Shown: positions 1 through 5,100 of the stretch, piece by piece
Numbering within the stretch: position 1 is the first letter of the stretch
How the letters are laid out: the number at the start of each line of letters is the position of its first letter
Assembly (NCBI GenBank): GCA_947624845.1
Contig: CANQMB010000070.1
Span: 1-5,229, forward strand
Length of the DNA: 5,229 nt
Source of the DNA: an uncultured Bacilli bacterium
Lineage (GTDB): Bacteria; Bacillota_I; Bacilli_A; RF39; UBA660
Reading direction: 5' to 3'
Program-made: the position numbers and the translations under genes
The notes under the pieces: generated by a model
The model's input: only the letters and a program-made list of their open reading frames with translations
The model's database searches: none
What the model was told of the DNA's origin: nothing

Positions 1-387
1 TCTCATGAATATGTGGCTGCTTATCGAAAAGGGCAGAATTCTGCTGATAGTGAAGTTACAGATGATATGCTAAGTACTTATGCAAAATACTTTGATGTCT
101 ATGGAGAAACAACAAGTTTTACTGACTATAGTGAACGAAAACTAGGTGATGCAACCGGAGAGATGGGGCCTTTTTATAATTATCAAGATAGAGATCAAAA
201 ATCTAGGTCTCACAATGCTTGGTACGCTGACAATTCCCGCTTCGTTTACTCGACGGACCCGTGGTTCGGTCGCGGCGGCATTTGCAACGATGGAGTTCTC
301 GCAGGTCAGCTCAACTTCTTTGGGTACTCAGGTGGTGTCTACACCTACATTGGCTCTCGACTTGTATTAACACCTACAGCTAGCTAA
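1..387 (+). CDS. 3' fragment of a surface/phage-type protein with a DGR-target-like C-terminus
   Basis: Only the last 128 codons are present. The frame is open from base 1, so the true start lies upstream, and it stops at TAA 385-387. The visible part is polar and aromatic, with no membrane segment. It contains LGDATGEMGPF (around fragment residues 44-54), then W74, then a glycine-rich end with WFGRGG (88-93), GVLAGQ (98-103) and IGSRLVL (117-123). From memory, this W..RGG....G..AG.F....GG......SR.VL layout recurs at the C-termini of pilin-like or phage-tail-like proteins of gut Firmicutes, some of which are diversified by reverse transcription. That assignment is an inference. Composition changes sharply inside the gene: 43 of 120 bases are G/C in 61-180, against 66 of 120 in 241-360. 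No clear terminator follows the stop codon. It lies 106 bp upstream of rimP, which has its own promoter, so it is probably a separate transcription unit. The reading frame is certain; the function is not. Confidence 0.75.
   Translation, partial: SHEYVAAYRKGQNSADSEVTDDMLSTYAKYFDVYGETTSFTDYSERKLGDATGEMGPFYNYQDRDQKSRSHNAWYADNSRFVYSTDPWFGRGGICNDGVLAGQLNFFGYSGGVYTYIGSRLVLTPTAS
220..366 (+). other. GC-rich cassette resembling a DGR variable region
   Basis: These bases encode the C-terminal ~49 residues of the partial gene. In codons 223-360, 36 of 46 end in C or T. Many fit an AAC or AAT ancestor changed only at its first two bases: ATT, TGC, AAC and GAT at 280-291, and TAC, ACC, TAC and ATT at 340-351. 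Between them sit stretches that look fixed (GVLAGQ, GG, GSRLVL). This is the expected footprint of adenine-directed mutagenic retrohoming, where template AAY codons are randomised. GC content is about 55%, while the operon downstream is visibly A/T-rich. No template repeat, reverse transcriptase or recognisable homing hairpin lies in the window, so exchange among paralogous cassettes or plain horizontal transfer could also explain it. Confidence 0.45.
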
Positions 388-404
388 CAAAATAAAAAAA
401 ACAC

Positions 405-433
405 TTGGTATTCTAACAAATCTATGTTATAAT
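405..433 (+). promoter_or_regulatory. Sigma-A-type promoter of the rimP-nusA-ylxR-infB operon
   Basis: The -35 box is TTGGTA (405-410), matching 4 of 6 consensus bases. A 17-bp spacer separates it from a perfect -10 box, TATAAT (428-433). An extended -10 TG sits at 425-426, one base before the -10. Transcription should begin near 439-441, giving a leader of about 54 nt before the rimP start codon. The spacing and location support this strongly; the start point is inferred. Confidence 0.85.
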
Positions 434-443
434 GAGAAACAGA

Positions 444-473
444 AAGGAGTGGGAAGAAAAATTCCCACTCTTT
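444..473 (+). promoter_or_regulatory. Leader hairpin upstream of rimP (candidate NusA-dependent attenuator or 5' stabiliser)
   Basis: GAGTGGGAA (447-455) and TTCCCACTC (462-470) form a perfect 9-bp stem with a 6-nt GAAAAA loop. A G-U pair (446/471) and two A-U pairs (444-445/472-473) extend it. The stem starts only a few bases after the expected transcription start and is followed by a short, interrupted U-run (CUUUCC). From memory, the B. subtilis nusA operon is negatively autoregulated by NusA-dependent termination in the rimP leader, where terminators with poor U-tracts need NusA. This hairpin fits that role, but it could simply protect the mRNA 5' end. The left arm also contains an SD-like AAGGAG with no start codon at proper distance. 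Confidence 0.6.
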
Positions 474-481
474 CCAGTCTT

Positions 482-487
482 AGGAGG
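482..487 (+). promoter_or_regulatory. Ribosome binding site that fixes the rimP start
   Basis: AGGAGG lies 6 bases before GTG 494-496. It selects that codon over the in-frame GTG at 449, which is buried in the leader hairpin and has no suitable site. A weak stem (AGTCU 476-480 with GGACU 486-490, one G-U pair) could partly mask it. Confidence 0.8.
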
Positions 488-493
488 ACTATC

Positions 494-754
494 GTGAAAG
501 AAAAAATAAAAAAACTAGTTGATCCTGCTATTGAAAAGTTTCAGATGTATGTAGAAGATGCTTATATTTCTAAAGAAGAAGGAATTACATCCTTAAATAT
601 TATCTTAGATAGTGAAAATATCATTGATTTGGATGCCATTACGGAAGCATCGAGAGTTATTAATCCAATTATGGATGAAGCAGATTTAATAGACGGAGAA
701 TATGTACTAGATATTAGTTCAAAAGAAAAAGGAGAGAAGGAAAATGAACAGTAA
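494..754 (+). CDS. rimP: Ribosome maturation factor RimP, N-terminal domain only
   Basis: RimP binds the maturing 30S subunit and helps late assembly in the cytoplasm. The 86-residue product aligns by eye with the N-terminal half of B. subtilis YlxS and E. coli RimP: an N-terminal helix (KIKKLVDPAIEKF), the strand pair ending in NIILDSE, helix DLDAITEASRVI, the conserved MDEADLI, and YVLDISS. The last matches the family YxLEVSS that normally continues as PG.(D/E)RPL. Here the protein goes straight into a charged tail (KEKGEKENEQ) and stops, so the SH3-like C-terminal domain of the usual ~150-residue protein is missing. The end overlaps the nusA start by 11 bases, leaving no room for that domain and no remnant in another frame that I can see. 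GTG 494 is chosen because of its AGGAGG site. It is first in the operon. Identity is secure from sequence and context; whether the short form is fully functional is unknown. Confidence 0.88.
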   Translation: MKEKIKKLVDPAIEKFQMYVEDAYISKEEGITSLNIILDSENIIDLDAITEASRVINPIMDEADLIDGEYVLDISSKEKGEKENEQ

Positions 755-1925
755 AGAATTTTTAAAAGCTGTAGATAATATTGTGAAAGAAAAAAATATT
801 GATCCAGATATTGTCTATGATGCAATGGAATTAGCCTTAACTTCTGCTTATAAGAAAAATTTTAAATCAAAAACCAATGTAAAAGTACTAATTGATCGTA
901 ATACGGGAGATATTAAAGTTTATTCTTATTTAACAGTAGTAGAAGATGACAAAATGACGAAAGAAGAATATGAAGATTATCTATTTGAACATTACGAAGA
1001 GGATGAGGCAGAAGATACTCTAGAACAAGAAGAGGAAGAAGAGAAAAAAATATCTTTCTTCAATCCAGAAGTGGAAATTAAATTATCTGATGCTAAAAAA
1101 ATCGATAAAAAATTAGAAGTAGGAGATACTATTGATACAGAAGTAACTCCAAAAGATTTTGGACGAGTAGCCACTTCTACAGCCAAACAAGTCGTTGTTC
1201 AAAAAATAAGAGAAGCTGAAAGAAATAGTATTATGGCTGAATTTGGAGATAAACAAGACGAATTATTAATTGGTACAGTAGCTTTAGAAGATACGGATAA
1301 CTATTTCATTGATCTTGGTAGAACAAATGGAATTTTACCAAAAAAAGATATTATTCCTGGTGAAAAAATTGAAATGGGTAGCCAAATTAAAGTTTATGTT
1401 ACGAAAGTAGATAATAATGGAAAAAATTTATTAGTATTACTTTCTCGTACTCACTACGGTTTTGTAAAACGTCTATTTGAATTGGAAATTCCTGAATTAA
1501 GTGATGGTACAATTCTTTTATATAGTGTTGCAAGAGATGCTGGAAATCGAAGTAAAGTCGCTGTTTATTCAGAAAATTCAAGTGTAGATCCAATTGGTGC
1601 TTGTATTGGAGAAAAAGGAAGTCGAATTGCTCGAATTATAGAAGAATTACATGGTGAAAAAATTGATGTAGTTAAATATGATAAAGATCCAGCAATCTTT
1701 ATTGAAAATGCTTTAGCACCTGCCAAAGATTTATCTGTATTAATTACAGATCCTAAAAAAGGAGAGGCGATTGTCGTTGCCGATGATGATAATTTCTCTT
1801 TAGCAATTGGTAAAAAAGGACAAAATGCCCGTCTTGCCAGTAGATTAACTCATTACCGAATTGATATTAAGAATTTTAAGCAGGCACAAGAAGAAGGAAT
1901 CTATCTAAGAAAAGAAGAGGAATAA
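744..1925 (+). CDS. nusA: Transcription termination/antitermination factor NusA
   Basis: NusA binds RNA polymerase and nascent RNA, promoting pausing and hairpin-dependent termination. The 393 residues show the family order. The N-terminal polymerase-binding domain (1 to ~165) includes ALTSAYKKNF and the signature VTPKDFGRVATSTAKQVV (134-151). The S1 domain (~172-236) ends in LLSRTHYGFVKRLFELEIPE. KH1 (~245-325) has VARDAGNRSKVAV and the GEKG loop (289-292) in IGACIGEKGSRI. KH2 (~326-377) has LAIGKKGQNARLASRL with the GKKG loop (356-359). A highly acidic insertion of about 36 residues (~70-106, with runs such as EQEEEEE) interrupts the N-terminal domain compared with B. subtilis NusA. The protein stops soon after KH2 and lacks an acidic tail or AR repeats. 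The ribosome binding site AAGGAG (729-734) sits inside rimP, whose last 11 bases overlap this gene, suggesting translational coupling. Confidence 0.97.
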   Translation: MNSKEFLKAVDNIVKEKNIDPDIVYDAMELALTSAYKKNFKSKTNVKVLIDRNTGDIKVYSYLTVVEDDKMTKEEYEDYLFEHYEEDEAEDTLEQEEEEEKKISFFNPEVEIKLSDAKKIDKKLEVGDTIDTEVTPKDFGRVATSTAKQVVVQKIREAERNSIMAEFGDKQDELLIGTVALEDTDNYFIDLGRTNGILPKKDIIPGEKIEMGSQIKVYVTKVDNNGKNLLVLLSRTHYGFVKRLFELEIPELSDGTILLYSVARDAGNRSKVAVYSENSSVDPIGACIGEKGSRIARIIEELHGEKIDVVKYDKDPAIFIENALAPAKDLSVLITDPKKGEAIVVADDDNFSLAIGKKGQNARLASRLTHYRIDIKNFKQAQEEGIYLRKEEE

Positions 1926-1976
1926 AAGTAGTCTAAAATAGAACTATTTGAAATATAAGTAAAAGGAGGAACATTT

Positions 1977-2261
1977 GTGAAAGTAAGAAAAATACCAATG
2001 AGAACTTGTGTTGTTACCAAAGAACAACTTCCCAAAAGGCAATTACTTAGAATTGTGAGAGATAAAGAAGAAAATGTAAGTATTGACACGATTGGAAAAG
2101 CAAATGGAAGAGGTGCTTATATTAAAAAAAGTCTAGAAGTATTACAACAAGCAAAGAAAAGTAAAATATTAGAAAAAAAATTAGAATGTCCAATTGATGA
2201 TCAGTTGTATAATGAAATAGAAAAAATAATTATTCAAGAAGTTGGAGGTGAAGAAAAATGA
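1977..2261 (+). CDS. ylxR: YlxR/RnpM family RNA-binding protein (DUF448)
   Basis: This small basic protein of 94 residues has the family core: MRTCVVTKEQLPKRQLLRIV (residues 8-27) and the hallmark GKANGRGAY (40-48). The usual second cysteine of the CxxC-like motif is Thr14, as in other CVVT members. From memory, B. subtilis YlxR has been renamed RnpM because it binds and modulates RNase P; earlier work treated it as a nucleoid or RNA-binding regulator. GTG 1977 follows AAGGAGG (1963-1969) by 7 bases. A 51-bp gap separates it from nusA. Its TGA stop overlaps the infB ATG (ATGA at 2258-2261), a classic coupled junction. The C-terminal ~25 residues (CPIDDQLYNEIEKII...) extend beyond the core domain. 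Family identity is firm from both motif and operon position. Confidence 0.93.
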   Translation: MKVRKIPMRTCVVTKEQLPKRQLLRIVRDKEENVSIDTIGKANGRGAYIKKSLEVLQQAKKSKILEKKLECPIDDQLYNEIEKIIIQEVGGEEK

Positions 2262-4393
2262 TGAGTTTATTTGATTATGCTACAGATGTAGATAAGAGTG
2301 TAGAAGAAATTAAAGCTTTATGTGATAAAGTAGGGATTTCTTATGAAGATGAAAATTCTCCTCTAAGTGAAGATGATATTATTATTTTAGATAATGAATT
2401 ACAAGATCAAGTAGATTATGTGGCAGAAAATGATGAAGTGGCTGAAGAAAAGCTAGAAGAAGAAAGAACTTATGATAAAGCTTTAGATTTAGCACAAGGA
2501 ACTAAACTTGATTTAGATAACGAAGTAAATTTTCAAAAAGTAAAACCAAAATCTACAAAGAATAAAGAGTCAAAAAAAGATTTTCTAAAGGAAAGAAAAA
2601 AGATTTATAAACATAGAGAAAAATTACAGAGTAATGAACAAGTTCAGGATGAAAATACAATTCTTTATGAAGAGAATATGACAGTATCTTCTCTTGCTGA
2701 AAAGTTAAATGTTTCTCCTTCTGAGGTTGTAAAAAAATTAATTGGACTTGGAGTCATGGCCAATATGAATCAAAGTATAGACTATGATACAGCAGAAATT
2801 TTAGTCAGTGAATATCAAAAATCATTGAAAAAATCAGAGAGTGCAGATATTTCTAATTTTGAAGAGTATGATATTGTAGATGATTTAGAAAATATGAAAG
2901 AACGTCCTCCAGTAGTAACTATTATGGGTCATGTCGATCATGGAAAAACGACACTTTTGGATATGATTCGAAAATCTCATATTGCAAGTGGAGAAGCGGG
3001 AGGAATTACTCAGGCAATTGGTGCCTATTCCGTTACTTGTAAGGGAAAGCAAATCACTTTTATTGATACGCCAGGACATGAGGCTTTTACTCAGATGCGT
3101 GCTCGAGGAGCGAGTGTTACAGATATTGTTATTATTATCGTTGCAGCAGATGATGGAGTCATGCCTCAAACCAAAGAGGCCATTGATCATGCCAAGGCTG
3201 CTGGTGTTCCTATTATTGTTGCAATTAATAAAATTGATAAAGAAAATGCAAATGTAGATCGAGTAATGTCTGAACTTGTGGAAAACGGTCTTACACCAGA
3301 AGAATGGGGTGGAGATGTTATTGTAAATAAAATTTCTGCTCATACAGGAGAAGGTGTGGATGAATTACTAGAAAATATTTTATTAATTGCCGAGATGCAA
3401 GAATATAAAGCCAATCCTTCTCGTTATGCTACAGGTGCTGTTATTGAAGCTCGAATGGATAAACATTTAGGATCGGTTGTAAGTCTTTTAATTCAGAACG
3501 GAACTCTTCGTTTAGGGGATCCTATTGTGGTTGGAACTAGTTTTGGAAAAGTTCGAACCTTAAAAAATGATTTAGGAGAAAATATTGTAGATGCTACACC
3601 ATCGACGCCAGTAGAAGTTACAGGATTATCTGAACTTCCTGCAGCGGGAGATAAATTCATGGCTTTCGAAACAGAAAAACAAGCAAAACAAATCGCAGAG
3701 GAAAGAAAATTAAGAGCAAAAGCTCAAGATACAAATCGTACAGGAATGAGCTTAGAAGATTTGTTTAGTAAAATTCAAACTGGAATTAAAGAAATTAACA
3801 TAGTTTTAAAAGCGGATGTCAATGGTAGTTTAGAAGCGGTTCGTTCTTCGTTAGAAAAGATTGAAGTAGAAGGTGTAAAAATTCAAATTATTCGTGGTGG
3901 GGTTGGAGGAATCACAGAAAGTGATGTCGTTTTAGCTCAAGCCTCTAATGCGATTATTATTGGATTTAATGTTAGAGCATCTTCAAAAACGATGGATATG
4001 GCAAAAGAGTATGGAATTGAAGTTCGAACGTATGACATTATTTATAAAGTAGTAGAGGACATGGAACAGGCAATGAAAGGAATGCTAGAACCAATTTATG
4101 AAGAAGTTGTAACAGGAACATTAGAGATCAGACAAATATTTAAATTTTCAAAAGTTGGTCTTATTGCTGGATGTCATGTCTTAACTGGAACCATAAAAAA
4201 CAATAGTAATGCCCGTATTATTCGAGATGATATTATTGTTTATAAAGGAAAAGTAAAAACCTTACAGAGAGAAAAAGATCAAGTAAAAGAAGTTTCAAAA
4301 GGAATGGATTGTGGTCTTACTTTAGAAAATTGTCAAGATTATAAAGAAAAAGATATTATTGAAGTTTATGATTTAGTAGAAGTAAAAAGATAA
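2258..4393 (+). CDS. infB: Translation initiation factor IF-2
   Basis: IF2 is the GTPase that places formyl-Met-tRNA in the 30S P site and drives subunit joining. The 711 residues contain, in order: a short N-terminal helical IF2_N-like segment (~12-50), an acidic then lysine-rich linker (~55-135), a second IF2_N domain (MTVSSLAEKLNVSPSEVVKKLIGLG, 141-165), and the G domain. The G domain has G1 GHVDHGKT (224-231), G2 around Thr251 in GGITQAIGAY, G3 DTPGH (270-274), G4 NKID (324-327) and G5 SAHTG (360-364). Domains II to IV follow: KADVNGSLEAV (518-528), GVGGITESDV (548-557), EEVVTGTLEIRQIFKFSKVG (615-634), and a C2-like end finishing DIIEVYDLVEVKR. Every nucleotide-binding motif is intact. 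The length is normal for Gram-positive bacteria with a short N-terminus. The start overlaps the ylxR stop, and GGAGGTGA (2244-2251) is the ribosome binding site; the next codon is also ATG, so initiation could shift by one residue. The usual ylxQ gene is absent upstream. Confidence 0.98.
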   Translation: MMSLFDYATDVDKSVEEIKALCDKVGISYEDENSPLSEDDIIILDNELQDQVDYVAENDEVAEEKLEEERTYDKALDLAQGTKLDLDNEVNFQKVKPKSTKNKESKKDFLKERKKIYKHREKLQSNEQVQDENTILYEENMTVSSLAEKLNVSPSEVVKKLIGLGVMANMNQSIDYDTAEILVSEYQKSLKKSESADISNFEEYDIVDDLENMKERPPVVTIMGHVDHGKTTLLDMIRKSHIASGEAGGITQAIGAYSVTCKGKQITFIDTPGHEAFTQMRARGASVTDIVIIIVAADDGVMPQTKEAIDHAKAAGVPIIVAINKIDKENANVDRVMSELVENGLTPEEWGGDVIVNKISAHTGEGVDELLENILLIAEMQEYKANPSRYATGAVIEARMDKHLGSVVSLLIQNGTLRLGDPIVVGTSFGKVRTLKNDLGENIVDATPSTPVEVTGLSELPAAGDKFMAFETEKQAKQIAEERKLRAKAQDTNRTGMSLEDLFSKIQTGIKEINIVLKADVNGSLEAVRSSLEKIEVEGVKIQIIRGGVGGITESDVVLAQASNAIIIGFNVRASSKTMDMAKEYGIEVRTYDIIYKVVEDMEQAMKGMLEPIYEEVVTGTLEIRQIFKFSKVGLIAGCHVLTGTIKNNSNARIIRDDIIVYKGKVKTLQREKDQVKEVSKGMDCGLTLENCQDYKEKDIIEVYDLVEVKR

Positions 4394-4413
4394 TAGACTA
4401 TAGGGGGTATCTG

Positions 4414-4857
4414 ATGGAAAATACAATTTTAAAAGATCAAGAGAAAGAGATCGTATTTGAGATTTTATTAAATGATAATTCTTTATTGCAATTTGAAAAA
4501 AGAAAAAATGAAACAAAGGAAAATGTTCGTATTCGTTATGTAGATGTGATTATGACCAATCATGAAACACTCGTAGATGCGATTGTTGATGATTATTTAG
4601 CTAATATGGATACAAACGGAGAATTCATATCAACAGAGAATTGTACTTACTATATTACTAAAGATGGAGATGTTTTAGAATACAATCAAAAAGCAATTGC
4701 TTATTATAAACAAAAAGAAAAATTGACATTGAACGCGATTTATGATTTAGAGATGCATAGTTTAATGACAGGAAATGAAGATACTTATTATTTCTATTTT
4801 AGAAATAATAGTATATCTGATAAAGAAAAAGTAAAAAAACCTACTAAAATGAATTAG
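4414..4857 (+). CDS. Hypothetical protein at the infB operon end
   Basis: I do not recognise this 147-residue protein. It lies 20 bp after infB with a purine-rich site (AGGGGG, 4402-4407) 6 bases before ATG 4414, so it is very likely cotranscribed and really translated. It looks soluble: no signal peptide and no membrane segment. It has an acidic, helical-looking N-terminus, a central VDVIMTNHETLVDAIVDDYLA (43-63), a probable strand CTYYITKDGDVLEY (77-90), a tyrosine-rich run DTYYFYF (123-129) and a lysine-rich tail. It is not RbfA, the ribosome-binding KH protein that normally follows infB: the length is close, but none of the RbfA sequence features is visible. Codon use matches the rest of the operon, arguing against recent transfer. 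The last codons lie inside the operon terminator, so its C-terminal sequence is partly dictated by that hairpin. A role in translation or ribosome assembly is only a guess from position. Confidence 0.8.
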   Translation: MENTILKDQEKEIVFEILLNDNSLLQFEKRKNETKENVRIRYVDVIMTNHETLVDAIVDDYLANMDTNGEFISTENCTYYITKDGDVLEYNQKAIAYYKQKEKLTLNAIYDLEMHSLMTGNEDTYYFYFRNNSISDKEKVKKPTKMN

Positions 4858-4867
4858 TAGATTTTTT
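4841..4867 (+). terminator. Intrinsic terminator ending the operon
   Basis: CTACTAA (4841-4847) and TTAGTAG (4854-4860) form a perfect 7-bp stem with a 6-nt loop, followed by A and six T residues (4862-4867). The left arm and loop encode the last residues of the preceding gene, and its TAG stop is in the right arm. An A-run upstream (4833-4839) mirrors the T-run, so it could work weakly on the other strand. The stem is AT-rich, so efficiency may be modest; a second hairpin follows at 4892. Confidence 0.75.
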
Positions 4868-4891
4868 ATTTTGAAATTATAAAAAAGAAAT

Positions 4892-4913
4892 CATAAAGTT
4901 AGATACTTTATGG
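4892..4913. repeat. Left copy of a 22-bp inverted hairpin repeat; probable bidirectional terminator
   Basis: CATAAAGT (4892-4899) and ACTTTATG (4905-4912) pair perfectly around loop TAGAT. The whole 22-base unit recurs as its exact reverse complement at 5129-5150. On the plus strand it is followed by TCTTATTTTTATT, making a backup terminator for the infB operon. On the minus strand it is followed by ATTTCTTTTTT, so it can also stop leftward transcription. An extra G-U and A-U pair extends the stem. Confidence 0.7.
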
Positions 4914-4942
4914 TCTTATTTTTATTATGATTTTCTAATCAA

Positions 4943-4971
4943 ATTATATAATAAACAATCGAATTTATCAA
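4943..4971 (-). promoter_or_regulatory. Promoter-like sequence reading leftward
   Basis: On the minus strand, TTGATA (4971-4966) is followed after 17 bp by TATAAT (4948-4943): 5 of 6 and 6 of 6 consensus matches with ideal spacing. Transcription would start near 4936 and meet the 4892-4913 hairpin and its U-rich tail within about 55 nt, so any product would be a very small RNA. Chance matches are common in DNA this AT-rich, hence the modest confidence. Confidence 0.35.
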
Positions 4972-5100
4972 TAAATACATCTATATAAGAGAGAATAATC
5001 AGTAAAAAAATAGTCAAAAAATGTCGATAGGAAAAAGAAAGAGAGATGAATAAGAAAATAAATAACTGGTCAAATTTCTAGTCAAAAAATTAAATTTCCT

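Noticed and set aside
378..385. AGCTAGCT palindrome at the end of the left-edge gene as a terminator or DGR homing hairpin
   Set aside because: An 8-bp perfect palindrome with no loop and no T-run; too short to support either role.
449..493. An upstream in-frame GTG at 449 that would lengthen RimP by 15 residues
   Set aside because: It lies inside the leader hairpin with no usable ribosome binding site, and the added residues do not match RimP; GTG 494 has AGGAGG at ideal spacing.
562..825. Minus-strand open frame across the rimP/nusA junction
   Set aside because: Low-complexity S/F/Y/L product antisense to two confirmed genes; treated as a shadow frame.
1934..1950. Small palindrome between nusA and ylxR (AAATA-GAAC-TATTT)
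   Set aside because: Only 5 A/T pairs and no U-tract; too weak to call a terminator or a processing site.
2258..2263. Use of the Mollicutes code (TGA as tryptophan)
   Set aside because: The ylxR TGA overlaps the infB start in the usual ATGA stop-start form and visible tryptophans are TGG; no in-frame TGA interrupts a conserved domain. The sample is small, so this is not conclusive.
2885..3343. A 152-codon open frame on the minus strand inside infB
   Set aside because: It is antisense to the most conserved GTPase part of IF2, is rich in N, S and I as expected from a complementary frame, and has no family features.
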